64,000 nucleotides of DNA from positions 434,001 through 498,000 of the forward strand of contig NZ_BAABLD010000002.1 in the NCBI RefSeq assembly GCF_039544165.1, in the 5' to 3' direction. Source of the DNA: Viridibacterium curvum (lineage in GTDB: Bacteria; Pseudomonadota; Gammaproteobacteria; Burkholderiales; Rhodocyclaceae). Position 1 is the first letter of the stretch. Each line of letters begins with the position of its first letter. Position numbers and translations under genes: made by a program. The notes below the pieces were generated by a model. The model saw nothing but the letters and a program-made list of their open reading frames with translations. It made no database searches and was not told the DNA's origin. Of the stretch, positions 44,808 through 53,661 are shown one piece after another.

Positions 44808-46676
44808 TCATACCTTGAGATTGTCGACGCGACTGCCGGTCAGAGCCGAACGGATCGCCTTGTCCATACGGCGCGCAGCGAAGTCCGCCGTCGCGGCGGA
44901 CAGTCCCTCGATTGCTGCCTTGATGGCGAGATGGTCGTTGCCTGCACGTGCTTCGGCAAGGGCAACCATCGCGCCATCTATCTTCTTCGCTTCGGCGAGT
45001 GACAACAGCTCGGCGTCTTCCGCCATCGCCTGTCGCGTCGCATCCAACAGGCGATCGGCGTCGACCTGTTGCTCGCGCAGGGCGCGGGCCTTCATATCGT
45101 CCGAAGCATGTTCGAAACCCGCCTTGAGCATGCCTGCGACTTCGTCGTCAGACAGACCGTAACTGGGTTTCACCACGACTTGCGATTCGATGCCAGTCGT
45201 CTGTTCGCGTGCTGTCACCGACAACAAACCGTCGGCATCGACCTGGAAAGTCACACGGATGCGCGCCGCCCCAGCCACCATGGGTGGAATGCCACGCAGC
45301 TCGAAGCGCGCCAGCGAACGGCAATCACTCACCAGCTCGCGCTCGCCCTGCACCACGTGAATCGCCATGGCGGTCTGACCGTCCTTGAAGGTCGTGAATT
45401 CCTGTGCCTTGGCAACCGGAATGGTGGCGTTGCGGGGGATGATCTTCTCGACCAGACCGCCCATGGTTTCCAGGCCCAGCGAGAGCGGAATCACGTCAAG
45501 CAACAACCAGTCTTCACCCGGACGGCGATTACCAGCCAGCACATTGGCCTGGATGGCCGCACCGACGGCAACAACCTTGTCCGGATCAATGTCGGTAAAA
45601 GGCTCACGACCGAAGTATTGCTTCACAGCGGCACGCAGATGCGGCATGCGCGTTGCGCCACCGACCAGCACGACAGCCTGGATGTCGGCCACGCTCAGGC
45701 CGGCATCACGCAAGGCGCCTTTCACGGGGCCAAGACAGCGATCAACGAGCGGACGTGTGAGGGCATGGAAATGCTCGACCGTCACTTCGACAGAACGTGT
45801 CGCGCCGCCCACCAGGGGCACCGTTGCCTGAACCCTGGCTTCGGCGGTCAGTGCCTCCTTGACCCGGCGCGCCTCCGCGAGCAACGCGCGATTGCTGCCG
45901 CAATCGAGGTCAGCGCCGCCCGCCTGCTTTTGCAACCACTCAGCCAGCGCTTCATCGAAGTCATCACCGCCCAATGCCGAATCGCCATTGGTCGCCATGA
46001 CCTCGAACACGCCACGAGAGAGCTTGAGAACGGAGAAGTCGAAGGTGCCACCGCCCAGATCGAAAACGGCATAGATGCCTTCGGCCGCCTCATCGAGGCC
46101 ATAGGCAATCGCCGCAGCAGTGGGTTCGTTGAGCAGACGCAGGACGTTGAGACCGGCAAGCCTGGCCGCATCCTTGGTGGCCTGCCGCTGCGCGTCGTCA
46201 AAATACGCCGGCACGGTAATCACAGCCCCGACAAGATCGCCACCAAGCGTTTCTTCCGCACGCTGGCGAAGTACTTTGAGAATCTCGGACGACACCTCCA
46301 CCGGGCTACGCGCGCCAGCGACGGTGTTGATACGTACCATGCCGTTGCCATCGACCAGATCGTAACGGGCACGCATGGCAGAGTCAGCGTCCGCCAGACT
46401 GCGGCCCATGAGGCGCTTGACCGAGGCGACAGTATTGCGGGGATCGCGCACCTGCACGGCCATGGCTTCCTGGCCTACGACGGTGTTGCCGTCACGTTGA
46501 TAGCGCACGACAGAAGGCAGCAACGTGCGGCCTTCAGCGTCCGGCAAACACTCCGGTACCGAATGGCGCACAGTGGCCACCAGCGAGTTCGTCGTGCCGA
46601 GGTCGATGCCGACCGCGAGGCGATGCTGGTGCGGGGCGGGCGATTCGCCCGGTTCTGAGAGTTGCAGTAAAGCCAT
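44808..46676 (-). CDS. hscA: Hsp70-type chaperone HscA
   Basis: 622 residues. The Hsp70 ATPase domain opens with VGIDLGTTNSLVATV and contains VPAYFDDAQRQATKDAARLA and VLVGGATRMPHL. The substrate domain and helical lid follow. With HscB it drives transfer of the cluster from IscU. I use ATG 46676 (MALLQLSEPG), preceded by AAGGTG, not the longer frame to 46712. Located directly after hscB as usual. Confidence 0.95.
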   Translation of the reverse strand: MALLQLSEPGESPAPHQHRLAVGIDLGTTNSLVATVRHSVPECLPDAEGRTLLPSVVRYQRDGNTVVGQEAMAVQVRDPRNTVASVKRLMGRSLADADSAMRARYDLVDGNGMVRINTVAGARSPVEVSSEILKVLRQRAEETLGGDLVGAVITVPAYFDDAQRQATKDAARLAGLNVLRLLNEPTAAAIAYGLDEAAEGIYAVFDLGGGTFDFSVLKLSRGVFEVMATNGDSALGGDDFDEALAEWLQKQAGGADLDCGSNRALLAEARRVKEALTAEARVQATVPLVGGATRSVEVTVEHFHALTRPLVDRCLGPVKGALRDAGLSVADIQAVVLVGGATRMPHLRAAVKQYFGREPFTDIDPDKVVAVGAAIQANVLAGNRRPGEDWLLLDVIPLSLGLETMGGLVEKIIPRNATIPVAKAQEFTTFKDGQTAMAIHVVQGERELVSDCRSLARFELRGIPPMVAGAARIRVTFQVDADGLLSVTAREQTTGIESQVVVKPSYGLSDDEVAGMLKAGFEHASDDMKARALREQQVDADRLLDATRQAMAEDAELLSLAEAKKIDGAMVALAEARAGNDHLAIKAAIEGLSAATADFAARRMDKAIRSALTGSRVDNLKV

Positions 46677-46724
46677 TACACAGTTCACCTTAGGGTGCGC
46701 ACAGCGCACCACTCAATGTGTCGT

Positions 46725-47237
46725 TCAGCCATCAATCTGCGCCAGCGCTTCATCAATCTCGCTGCGCAGCTTTTCCATGAACATCAGGCGTCGCACGAGC
46801 TCGGCCGCCCCCTTGAGGTCGGCAGTCTCGTCGAGCGCTTTCGCGAGATCTTCGAGCATCACACCTTCGTCGCGCCGCAGGTCCTGCGCCAGGCGTTCCA
46901 GCGGTTCGGCTTTGCCTTCTGCTTCCTCCACGGCTTCGCGCCAGGCCATCTGCTGCATCAGGAAAGCCGGTGACATCGCGGTGTTGCGTTCGGCATCGAT
47001 CTCAAGGCCCCGGCGTTTGAGCAGGTAACGCGCACGTTCAATGGGGTTCTTCAGCGCACGATATGCCTCGTTGGCATGCGTTGCCCATTGCATGGCGACG
47101 CGACGCTCGGCTTCCGAGCGATGCGCGAAACGGTCAGGATGAACCTGCGCCTGCACATTGCGGTAAGCCGCTTCAAGCGCGGGACGCTCAAGGGCGAATT
47201 GTTCAGGGAGATTGAAGAGGGAGAAATAATCCTGCAT
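46725..47237 (-). CDS. hscB: J-domain co-chaperone HscB
   Basis: 170 residues. J domain MQDYFSLFNLPEQFALERPA to about residue 75 with the HPDRF motif (VHPDRFAHRS), then the C-terminal helical IscU-binding domain (NTAMSPAFLMQQMAWREAVE). Recruits IscU to HscA. ATG 47237 is the family start; the open frame to 47285 is not supported. Confidence 0.95.
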   Translation of the reverse strand: MQDYFSLFNLPEQFALERPALEAAYRNVQAQVHPDRFAHRSEAERRVAMQWATHANEAYRALKNPIERARYLLKRRGLEIDAERNTAMSPAFLMQQMAWREAVEEAEGKAEPLERLAQDLRRDEGVMLEDLAKALDETADLKGAAELVRRLMFMEKLRSEIDEALAQIDG

Positions 47238-47329
47238 CGGTCTGCTGTCGTCGTGATGTGTCGTGGGCATTGCGCAGCGACCCAAGCAAAAGCCCGGCCA
47301 CTGCGCGCCGGATACCGGCTACGCCTTGC

Positions 47330-47653
47330 TCAGACGTTGAACGACTCGCCGCAGCCGCACTCGTTCTTGACGTTCGGATTGTTGAATTTGAAGCCTTCGT
47401 TCAAGCCCTCGCGCACGAAATCCAGCTCGGTGCCGTCGATATAGGGCAGGCTCTTCGGATCCACGAAAACCTTGAGCCCCTGGCTGTCGAAGACCAGATC
47501 ATCGGGCTCTGCTGCGTCCGCATATTCAAGCTTGTAAGCCATGCCGGAGCAGCCCGTGGTCCTGACGCCAAGGCGCACGCCCACACCCTTGCCACGCTTG
47601 GCCAGGTATTTTTCGACATGCTTTGCTGCGGCGGCGCTCAATGTGACGGCCAT
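47330..47653 (-). CDS. iscA: A-type Fe-S carrier IscA
   Basis: 107 residues. The three conserved cysteines are in RTTGCSGMAYKL and NECGCGES. Delivers clusters to apoproteins, mostly [4Fe-4S]. Start at ATG 47653 with GGAG upstream; the longer frame overlaps iscU. Order iscU-iscA-hscB matches other isc operons. Confidence 0.97.
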   Translation of the reverse strand: MAVTLSAAAAKHVEKYLAKRGKGVGVRLGVRTTGCSGMAYKLEYADAAEPDDLVFDSQGLKVFVDPKSLPYIDGTELDFVREGLNEGFKFNNPNVKNECGCGESFNV

Positions 47654-47669
47654 GGTGATGCTCCTTCTG

Positions 47670-48053
47670 TTACTGGTGCTTCTTCTTGTAATCCTCGACA
47701 GCCGCCTTGATCGCATCTTCGGCCAGAATCGAGCAGTGAATCTTGACCGGCGGCAGCGCCAGTTCTTCGGCAATCTGCGTGTTCTTGATGTTGACGGCTT
47801 CGTCGAGCGTCTTGCCCTTGACCCACTCGGTCACCAGCGAGCTCGAAGCAATCGCCGAGCCGCAGCCGTAGGTCTTGAATTTCGCGTCTTCGATGATACC
47901 GGTCGCGGCGTTCACCTTGATCTGCAGCTTCATCACGTCGCCGCAAGCCGGTGCGCCCACCATGCCGGTGCCCACTTCGTTATCACCCTTTTCGAAAGAG
48001 CCCACGTTGCGCGGGTTTTCGTAGTGATCCAGAACCTTGTCGCTATATGCCAT
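47670..48053 (-). CDS. iscU: Fe-S cluster scaffold IscU
   Basis: 127 residues. Scaffold cysteines in GAPACGDVMKL, YGCGSAIASSS and LPPVKIHCSILAEDA; the LPPVK motif is the HscA binding site. The [2Fe-2S] cluster is built here from sulfur delivered by IscS. 16 bp before iscA; 121 bp after iscS. Confidence 0.98.
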   Translation of the reverse strand: MAYSDKVLDHYENPRNVGSFEKGDNEVGTGMVGAPACGDVMKLQIKVNAATGIIEDAKFKTYGCGSAIASSSLVTEWVKGKTLDEAVNIKNTQIAEELALPPVKIHCSILAEDAIKAAVEDYKKKHQ

Positions 48054-48174
48054 TTCAAACTCCTTTGTGTGAGGTGTGAGGAGAAAGGAGTGAGGAGTTG
48101 ATCTATGCGGGCGGTGAAACTGCCCGGATGGTCTTACTCTTCACTCTTGACCCATCGCTCCTCTCTGCTTCAAA

Positions 48175-49383
48175 TCAATGTGCCGCCCACTGAACGGTAT
48201 TCAAGTCCACGCCGTCCTTGTACATCTCCCACAGGGGCGAGAGTTCGCGCAGCTTGCCAATCTTCTTGTGCAATAGATCGATGGTGAAGTCGACCTCTTC
48301 CTCAGTTGTGAAACGGCCGATGGTGAAGCGGATCGAGCTATGCGCCAGTTCGTCCTCGCGACCCAGTGCGCGCAGCACGTACGAGGGTTCCAGCGAAGCC
48401 GACGTGCAAGCGGAACCCGATGAGACGGCCACTTCCTTGATTGCCATGATCAGCGATTCGCCTTCAACGTACGCAAAACTCAGGTTGAGGTTGTGCGGCA
48501 CGCGTTGCGTCATGTCACCGTTGAGGAAGGTCGCTTCGATGTCGGACAGTCCTTTGTAGAGACGGTCACGCAATGCACGGATGCGGGCATTCTCGGTCGC
48601 CATGTCTTCCTTGGCGATACGGAAGGCCTCACCCATGCCGACGATCTGGTGCGTCGCCAGCGTGCCCGAACGCATGCCGCGTTCGTGACCACCGCCGTGC
48701 ATCTGCGCCTCGATGCGCACACGCGGCTTGCGACGCACGTACAGCGCGCCGATACCCTTGGGACCATAGGTCTTGTGCGCCGAGAACGACATCAGATCAA
48801 CCTTCAGTTTTTCGAGATCGATGTCCACCTTGCCGGTCGCCTGTGCCGCGTCGACATGGAAGATGATGCCCTTCTCGCGGCAGATTTCGCCGATCTCGGC
48901 GATCGGCTGGATCACGCCGATCTCGTTATTCACGAACATGATGGAGACAACAATGGTGTCGGCACGCAGTGCCGCCTTGAAGGCTTCGAGGTCGATGAGG
49001 CCGTTCTCCTGCACATCCATGTAGGTCACTTCGAAGCCCTGACGCTCCAGCTCACGCATGGTGTCCAGCACGGCCTTGTGCTCGGTCTTCAGCGTAATGA
49101 GATGCTTACCCTTGCCGGCGTAGAAGTTCGCCGCGCCCTTGATGGCGAGGTTGTTGGATTCGGTGGCACCCGAGGTCCAGACGATTTCGCGCGCATCAGC
49201 ATTCACCAGCGCCGCGACATGCTCGCGCGCCTTCTCGACCGCCTCTTCCGACTCCCAGCCATAGGCATGGGAACGGCTGGCCGGGTTGCCGAAATGTTCG
49301 GTCAGCCAGGGAATCATCTGCTCGGCGACACGTGGGTCGACCGGCGTCGTGGCGGAATAGTCGAGATAGAGAGGAAACTTCAT
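48175..49383 (-). CDS. iscS: cysteine desulfurase IscS
   Basis: 402 residues. PLP lysine in SFSAHKTYGPKGIGALYV, His in HVDAAQATGK, and the catalytic loop Cys in SSGSACTSASLEPSYVLRAL. Supplies persulfide sulfur to IscU and other acceptors. ATG 49383 (MKFPLYLDYSATTPVD) with GGAG upstream is the family start. It directly follows a second desulfurase gene. Confidence 0.96.
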   Translation of the reverse strand: MKFPLYLDYSATTPVDPRVAEQMIPWLTEHFGNPASRSHAYGWESEEAVEKAREHVAALVNADAREIVWTSGATESNNLAIKGAANFYAGKGKHLITLKTEHKAVLDTMRELERQGFEVTYMDVQENGLIDLEAFKAALRADTIVVSIMFVNNEIGVIQPIAEIGEICREKGIIFHVDAAQATGKVDIDLEKLKVDLMSFSAHKTYGPKGIGALYVRRKPRVRIEAQMHGGGHERGMRSGTLATHQIVGMGEAFRIAKEDMATENARIRALRDRLYKGLSDIEATFLNGDMTQRVPHNLNLSFAYVEGESLIMAIKEVAVSSGSACTSASLEPSYVLRALGREDELAHSSIRFTIGRFTTEEEVDFTIDLLHKKIGKLRELSPLWEMYKDGVDLNTVQWAAH

Positions 49384-49409
49384 CAATGGCTCCAGAACCA
49401 GCTCAGTCA

Positions 49410-50561
49410 TCAAGCACTGACCGCTGAGAGGTTCCGCAATGCGGTTACCGTCTCGCGCAGCACTTCTACAAATCGTTTTACATCACTCAAGGCCGTTGCC
49501 GGCCCAACGCTGACGCGCACGGCACCACGTGCCAGCCCGTCCTCCACACCCATTGCCACCAAGGTCCGCGACGGCTCGGGATTGGCGCTTGAACATGCCG
49601 CGCCACTGGCCACCGCAAAACCTGCACGATCCAGCTTGCCAACCAGGGTCTCGCCGTCGATTCCTGCAAAAGCGAAGTAACTGGTGTTGGGCAAGCGTGT
49701 TGCATCCGCACCGAACAGGCGCGCGCCCAAGGCACTCAACCCAGCCTCCAGCACTTCACGCACGTCACGCATGTGCTGCACACGGCTCGCCAGATCAGCC
49801 GTGACCAGCTCACAGGCCAGACCAAACCCCACGATGGCTGCAACGTTCTCGGTGCCTGAGCGCAAACCACGCTCATGACCGCCCCCTGCAATCAGGGGCT
49901 GCAACTCGACGCGTTTGTCGAGCACCAGCGCTCCCGCACCAATCGGGCCACCGATCTTGTGCGACGACAAGGTCAGCGCATTCACACCCAGACCACGGAA
50001 CGACACGGGCGTCTTGCCCAGCGCCTGAACCGCATCAGCATGCAGGAGACCACCGGCCGCCTTGACGTGCAGCGCCAGTGCGGCGACGTCATTGACCACA
50101 CCGGTTTCGTTGTTGGCCAGCATCTGCGACACCAGCGCCGGACGTTTCTCGGCAATCAGCGCCGCCGCTGCTGCGACATCACTTGTACCTTCAGCAGTAA
50201 CGGGGAGTTCCTGCACCTGCCAACCCAGACGCTGCAGTTGGTGGGCGGGCTCGCGCACGCAAGGATGCTCGGTCGCACCAATGGCAATCAGGCCGGGCTG
50301 CCGCATGGCGGCCGCGCCCTTGATGAACAGGTTGTTCGCTTCGGAACCGCCGCTCGTAAAGACCACTTCAGTCTCGTGTGCGCCAACAGCCGCCGCCACT
50401 TGCTGGCGGGCGCGGCTGATCGCATCGCGCGCCTGGCGTCCGTACTCGTGCCGGCTGGATGCATTGCCGAAGCGCACGCCGAGAAACGGCAGCATGGCTT
50501 CGCGCACGCGCTCGTCGAGCGGCGTGCTGGCGTTCCAGTCGAGATATACGGGGGCGAACAC
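49410..50561 (-). CDS. second cysteine desulfurase (NifS/IscS-like)
   Basis: 383 residues. YLDWNASTPLDERVREAML, PLP lysine in TLSSHKIGGPIGAG, and catalytic Cys in ASGAACSSANPEPSRTLVAM. It is clearly of the same class as IscS but diverged throughout, including a shorter C-terminus. It sits between iscR and iscS, 11 bases after iscR and 26 before iscS, so it is expressed with the isc operon. Possible roles are sulfur supply for another acceptor or backup of IscS; the sequence alone does not decide. Confidence 0.9.
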   Translation of the reverse strand: MFAPVYLDWNASTPLDERVREAMLPFLGVRFGNASSRHEYGRQARDAISRARQQVAAAVGAHETEVVFTSGGSEANNLFIKGAAAMRQPGLIAIGATEHPCVREPAHQLQRLGWQVQELPVTAEGTSDVAAAAALIAEKRPALVSQMLANNETGVVNDVAALALHVKAAGGLLHADAVQALGKTPVSFRGLGVNALTLSSHKIGGPIGAGALVLDKRVELQPLIAGGGHERGLRSGTENVAAIVGFGLACELVTADLASRVQHMRDVREVLEAGLSALGARLFGADATRLPNTSYFAFAGIDGETLVGKLDRAGFAVASGAACSSANPEPSRTLVAMGVEDGLARGAVRVSVGPATALSDVKRFVEVLRETVTALRNLSAVSA

Positions 50562-50572
50562 GATGCAGATCC

Positions 50573-51067
50573 TCAGGCCTGTGCAGTCACCGAAGGCTTG
50601 TCGCAGGACTCACGCGCCTCGCGGAAGACCATTACTTCCTTGCTTTCACAACTCTTGATGCGCTGCCTGTGCTGTTCGACCAGCCCGGCCAGCGTGACCG
50701 ACGCCAGATACTCGAACATGCGCTTGTTGAGATTCGTCCACAGGTCGTGTGTCATGCAGCGGCCTTCGTCGTGGCAGTTTTCCTTGCCACCGCACTGCGT
50801 CGCGTCCAGCGGCTCATCGACAGCGATAATCACGTCGGCCACCGAAATGCTCTCCGTCGCTCGCGCCAGCATGTAGCCACCACCGGGACCACGCACGCTG
50901 CTGACCAGCTCATGACGACGCAGCTTGCCGAACAACTGCTCGAGGTAAGACAGCGAAATGCCCTGCCGCTCGCTGATGCCGGCCAGCGTGACGGGACCGT
51001 CGCTCTGGCGCAAAGCGAGGTCAATCATTGCCGTGACGGCAAAACGGCCCTTGGTTGTCAGTCTCAT
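50573..51067 (-). CDS. iscR: Fe-S-sensing transcription regulator IscR
   Basis: 164 residues. Rrf2-type winged helix MRLTTKGRFAVTAMIDLAL, then the cluster ligands CGGKENCHDEGRCMTHDLW (C-x5/6-C-x5-C-x2-H spacing as in IscR). With its [2Fe-2S] cluster it represses the isc operon; the apo form acts at other sites. GGAG lies eight bases before ATG 51067. Two IscR-type operators overlap its promoter, so autoregulation is expected. Confidence 0.96.
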   Translation of the reverse strand: MRLTTKGRFAVTAMIDLALRQSDGPVTLAGISERQGISLSYLEQLFGKLRRHELVSSVRGPGGGYMLARATESISVADVIIAVDEPLDATQCGGKENCHDEGRCMTHDLWTNLNKRMFEYLASVTLAGLVEQHRQRIKSCESKEVMVFREARESCDKPSVTAQA

Positions 51068-51101
51068 GGATTGGCTCCGGGGGTTCCGATGGCTATCGGA
51101 A

Positions 51102-51126
51102 ATACCTGATCATTTTTGTCAAGTAT
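51102..51126. promoter_or_regulatory. candidate IscR type 1 site, downstream copy
   Basis: A 25-bp match beginning ATACCTGA and ending GTCAAGTAT. By eye it agrees with about 21 of 25 positions of the E. coli type 1 IscR consensus. It covers the -10 and start point of the iscR promoter, where binding would block transcription. Confidence 0.7.
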
Positions 51127-51150
51127 GCAATACCCGAGCAATTCAGTCAA
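51122..51150 (-). promoter_or_regulatory. sigma-70 promoter of iscR
   Basis: On the minus strand: TTGACT (51145-51150), exactly 17 bp, then CATACT (51122-51127). The predicted start is near 51115, about 48 bases before the iscR ATG. It lies within the cysE-iscR gap, so the isc genes can be expressed apart from trmJ-cysE. Confidence 0.65.
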
Positions 51151-51154
51151 GGAT
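51130..51154. promoter_or_regulatory. candidate IscR type 1 site, upstream copy
   Basis: A second 25-bp match beginning ATACCCGA and ending GTCAAGGAT, about 20 of 25 positions of the type 1 consensus. It overlaps the -35 box and is offset 28 bp from the first copy. Confidence 0.65.
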
Positions 51155-51184
51155 TCGTCGGTGCTATCTCGTTGATTACCGTGA

Positions 51185-51940
51185 TCAATCGACCATCTTC
51201 GACAGCGAATCATGGTCGAAGACTTGCTGACACCCAGGGTCATCATCCTCACCGCACAGCCCTGCCGCCTTGAGGCGGGCAACCAGCGCATCGATACGCT
51301 TGTCTTGCTCTGCAGCATGATCAAGCATGGCATGCAGCGCACGCGACAACGGATCGTCCATGTCGCGGGTGACGCCATAAGCCGAGAAGCCCTGCACGTC
51401 GGCGCTATGGTCACGCTCTTCGCCCTTGGGTTCGATGATGCGAGCCGGGATGCCCACCGCTGTTGCGCCCGCTGGTACAGGTTTGGTTACCACGGCGTTG
51501 GAACCAATCTTGGCCCCCTTCCCCACCGTGAAACCGCCCAGCACCTTGGCGCCAGCGCCCACCACCACGCCGCTCTCCAGCGTCGGGTGGCGCTTGACAC
51601 CGCGATACAGCGATGTGCCGCCCAGCGTTACGCCCTGATAGATCGTGCAGTCGTCGCCCACCTCGGCGGTCTCGCCGATGACGACGCCTGTACCGTGGTC
51701 GATGAAGACGCGGCGGCCGATCTTTGCGCCGGGGTGAATTTCGATGCCGGTCCACCAGCGACCGAACACCGACACGAAGCGCGCCAGCCAGACGAAACCA
51801 CGCCGCCACAGACCGTGCGAGAAGCGATGCACGAACAGCGCGTGAATGCCGGGATAACAGGTGAGCACCTCCAGCTTGCTGCGGGCCGCGGGATCGCGTT
51901 GCAGAACGCTATGGATGTCTTCACGCAGGTGGCTGAACAT
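51185..51940 (-). CDS. cysE: serine O-acetyltransferase
   Basis: 251 residues, short N-terminal type. Left-handed beta-helix hexapeptide repeats run from IEIHPGAKIGRRVFIDHGTG through TAEVGDDCTIYQGVTLGG to the tail; the catalytic HGTGVVIGET is intact. Makes O-acetylserine, the precursor of cysteine. It is 12 bp after trmJ and directly upstream of iscR, tying cysteine synthesis to the desulfurase operon that consumes cysteine. Confidence 0.94.
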   Translation of the reverse strand: MFSHLREDIHSVLQRDPAARSKLEVLTCYPGIHALFVHRFSHGLWRRGFVWLARFVSVFGRWWTGIEIHPGAKIGRRVFIDHGTGVVIGETAEVGDDCTIYQGVTLGGTSLYRGVKRHPTLESGVVVGAGAKVLGGFTVGKGAKIGSNAVVTKPVPAGATAVGIPARIIEPKGEERDHSADVQGFSAYGVTRDMDDPLSRALHAMLDHAAEQDKRIDALVARLKAAGLCGEDDDPGCQQVFDHDSLSKMVD

Positions 51941-51952
51941 GGGTCCTCGGTG

Positions 51953-52735
51953 TCAGTCGTTGTCTCTGTCGGGGTCGCGCCGCGCCATTGTACTGGCGGG
52001 GCTGCCCGGCGCAGGCTTCTCGAACAGGCTGAGCATGCCGCGCAGGATGTTGACCTCGTCTTTTTCAAGCGCAATGCGGCCGAACATGCGGCGCAAGCGC
52101 GGCATCAGGCGCTTCGGGTTTTCGGGGTTATAGAAACCCGTCGCCGTCGTGGCGCGTTCGATGTGGGCCATCAGCGACTCGACCTCGTCTACCGTCGCCA
52201 GTGGTTCGCTCCAGGTCGGCGCCTCGCCCGCATCAGCCAGCGCCATGCGCATCTCGTAGGTCATCAACTGCACGGCCGCGCCCAGATTCAGCGAGCTGTA
52301 TTCCGGATTGGCCGGAATCATGACGGGCAACTGGCAAAGACGCACATCTTCGTTGGAAAGACCGAAAGTCTCGTTGCCGAACACCAGCGCCACGTCGCTG
52401 CCCTGCCTTGCCTGAGCCGCCAGAGTTTGTGCGGCATCGCGCGACCACTGGGCGGGCAAGGCCAGTTCGCGCCGGCGCGCCGTCAGCGCTCCGGCCACCG
52501 TCACGCCCTGCAAGGCTTCGGCCAGTGAATCCACCACCCGCGCCGCTTCCAGCACATCGGTGGCACCCGAGGCGCGCGACGTCGCCTCGGCATCGGGAAA
52601 GCGCTTGGGCTGCACCAGCCACAGCGCGTTCAGCCCCATGGTCTTCAGGGCCCGTGCGGCCGCGCCGATATTGCCGGGATGGCTGGGCTGCACGAGAACG
52701 ACACGAACGCGGCTCAAAGCCGACTGATCCGACAT
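51953..52735 (-). CDS. trmJ: tRNA (cytidine/uridine-32-2'-O)-methyltransferase TrmJ
   Basis: 260 residues. SPOUT methyltransferase fold with VVLVQPSHPGNIGAAARALK, the knot motif VFGNETFGLSNEDV and IPANPEYSSLNLGAAVQLM. Methylates position 32 of several tRNAs. ATG 52735 is used; there is a TTG six codons upstream and no clear ribosome binding site. Divergent from suhB, as in E. coli where trmJ precedes iscR. Confidence 0.93.
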   Translation of the reverse strand: MSDQSALSRVRVVLVQPSHPGNIGAAARALKTMGLNALWLVQPKRFPDAEATSRASGATDVLEAARVVDSLAEALQGVTVAGALTARRRELALPAQWSRDAAQTLAAQARQGSDVALVFGNETFGLSNEDVRLCQLPVMIPANPEYSSLNLGAAVQLMTYEMRMALADAGEAPTWSEPLATVDEVESLMAHIERATTATGFYNPENPKRLMPRLRRMFGRIALEKDEVNILRGMLSLFEKPAPGSPASTMARRDPDRDND

Positions 52736-52740
52736 ATAAT
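52735..52740 (+). promoter_or_regulatory. consensus -10 box upstream of suhB
   Basis: Perfect TATAAT in the trmJ-suhB divergent region, 61 bp before the suhB ATG. The -35 at 17 bp is not recognisable. It also overlaps the trmJ start codon on the other strand. Confidence 0.4.
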
Positions 52741-52800
52741 TCCGGGTTTCCAAAGACGCCTGTCCCGCGACGGGGTAGCGTCATCGCTCATTCAAAAGCC

Positions 52801-53616
52801 ATGCATCCGATACTGAACATTGCCGTCAAGGCAGCGCGTCGCGCCGCCACGGTCATCAACCGCGCATCTCTGGATCTCGATCTGATCGAGGTGAGAACCA
52901 AACAGCCCAGTGACTTTGTCACCGAGGTCGACCAGGCCGCTGAACGGGCCATCATCGAAGTGATTCGCGAAGCGTATCCGGAGCACGGCATTCTAGCAGA
53001 GGAGTCCGGCCGCTCTGACGGCGCGGGCGACAGCGCCCAGAGCGAGTTCCAGTGGATCATCGACCCGCTCGATGGCACCACCAACTTCATCCACGGCTTC
53101 CCGCAATACGCGGTCTCGATCGGCATCACTCAGAAGGGCGTACTGCAACACGGCGTGATTTACGACCCGGTTCGCAACGAGCTTTTCACCGCCAGCCGCG
53201 GCAAGGGCGCCTTCCTCAACGACCGCCGCATCCGTGTTTCCAAGCGCACCAAGTTGCAGGATTCGCTGATCGGCACCGGTTTCCCGTTCCGGAACTTTGA
53301 CCACATTGATAGTTACACGGCCATCTTCCGTGAGCTGGTGCAGAAGACGGCTGGCCTGCGTCGCCCAGGCGCCGCTGCGCTGGATCTCGCTTATGTCGCC
53401 TGCGGGCGTACTGACGGCTTCTTCGAATTCGGCCTTGCGCCGTGGGACATGGCGGCTGGTGCACTGATGGTGTCTGAAGCCGGTGGCCTGATCAGCGACT
53501 TCAGCGGGGAATCCGCTTACCTCGAAACCGGCAATCTCGTTGCCGGCTCGCCGCGCATCTTCGCCCCGCTGCTGCAGATCGTGCAAAGCCACACTGCCAG
53601 CACACTGAAGGCCTGA
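52801..53616 (+). CDS. suhB: inositol-1-monophosphatase SuhB
   Basis: 271 residues. Metal-binding motifs ILAEESG, WIIDPLDGTTNFIHGFP and LAPWDMAAGALMVSEAGG are complete. Hydrolyses inositol monophosphate; in E. coli SuhB also joins rRNA antitermination complexes. The frame extends 131 codons upstream across the trmJ region, but ATG 52801 gives the family N-terminus MHPILNIAVKAARRA. Confidence 0.96.
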   Translation: MHPILNIAVKAARRAATVINRASLDLDLIEVRTKQPSDFVTEVDQAAERAIIEVIREAYPEHGILAEESGRSDGAGDSAQSEFQWIIDPLDGTTNFIHGFPQYAVSIGITQKGVLQHGVIYDPVRNELFTASRGKGAFLNDRRIRVSKRTKLQDSLIGTGFPFRNFDHIDSYTAIFRELVQKTAGLRRPGAAALDLAYVACGRTDGFFEFGLAPWDMAAGALMVSEAGGLISDFSGESAYLETGNLVAGSPRIFAPLLQIVQSHTASTLKA

Positions 53617-53633
53617 TCGACCTGACGGCACAA

Positions 53634-53661
53634 AAAACGGGGAGCTCAGGCTCCCCGTTTT
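53634..53661. terminator. bidirectional terminator between suhB and the EamA transporter
   Basis: 12-bp stem AAAACGGGGAGC / GCTCCCCGTTTT with four-base loop TCAG, 17 bases after suhB and overlapping the stop of the convergent gene at 53646. Confidence 0.88.

Noticed and set aside
45069..46658. 529-codon open frame antisense to hscA
   Set aside because: His/Gln/Arg-rich shadow of a conserved Hsp70 gene. Similar shadows at 855-1955, 48493-49680, 51212-52528 and 54616-56211 were left out for the same reason.
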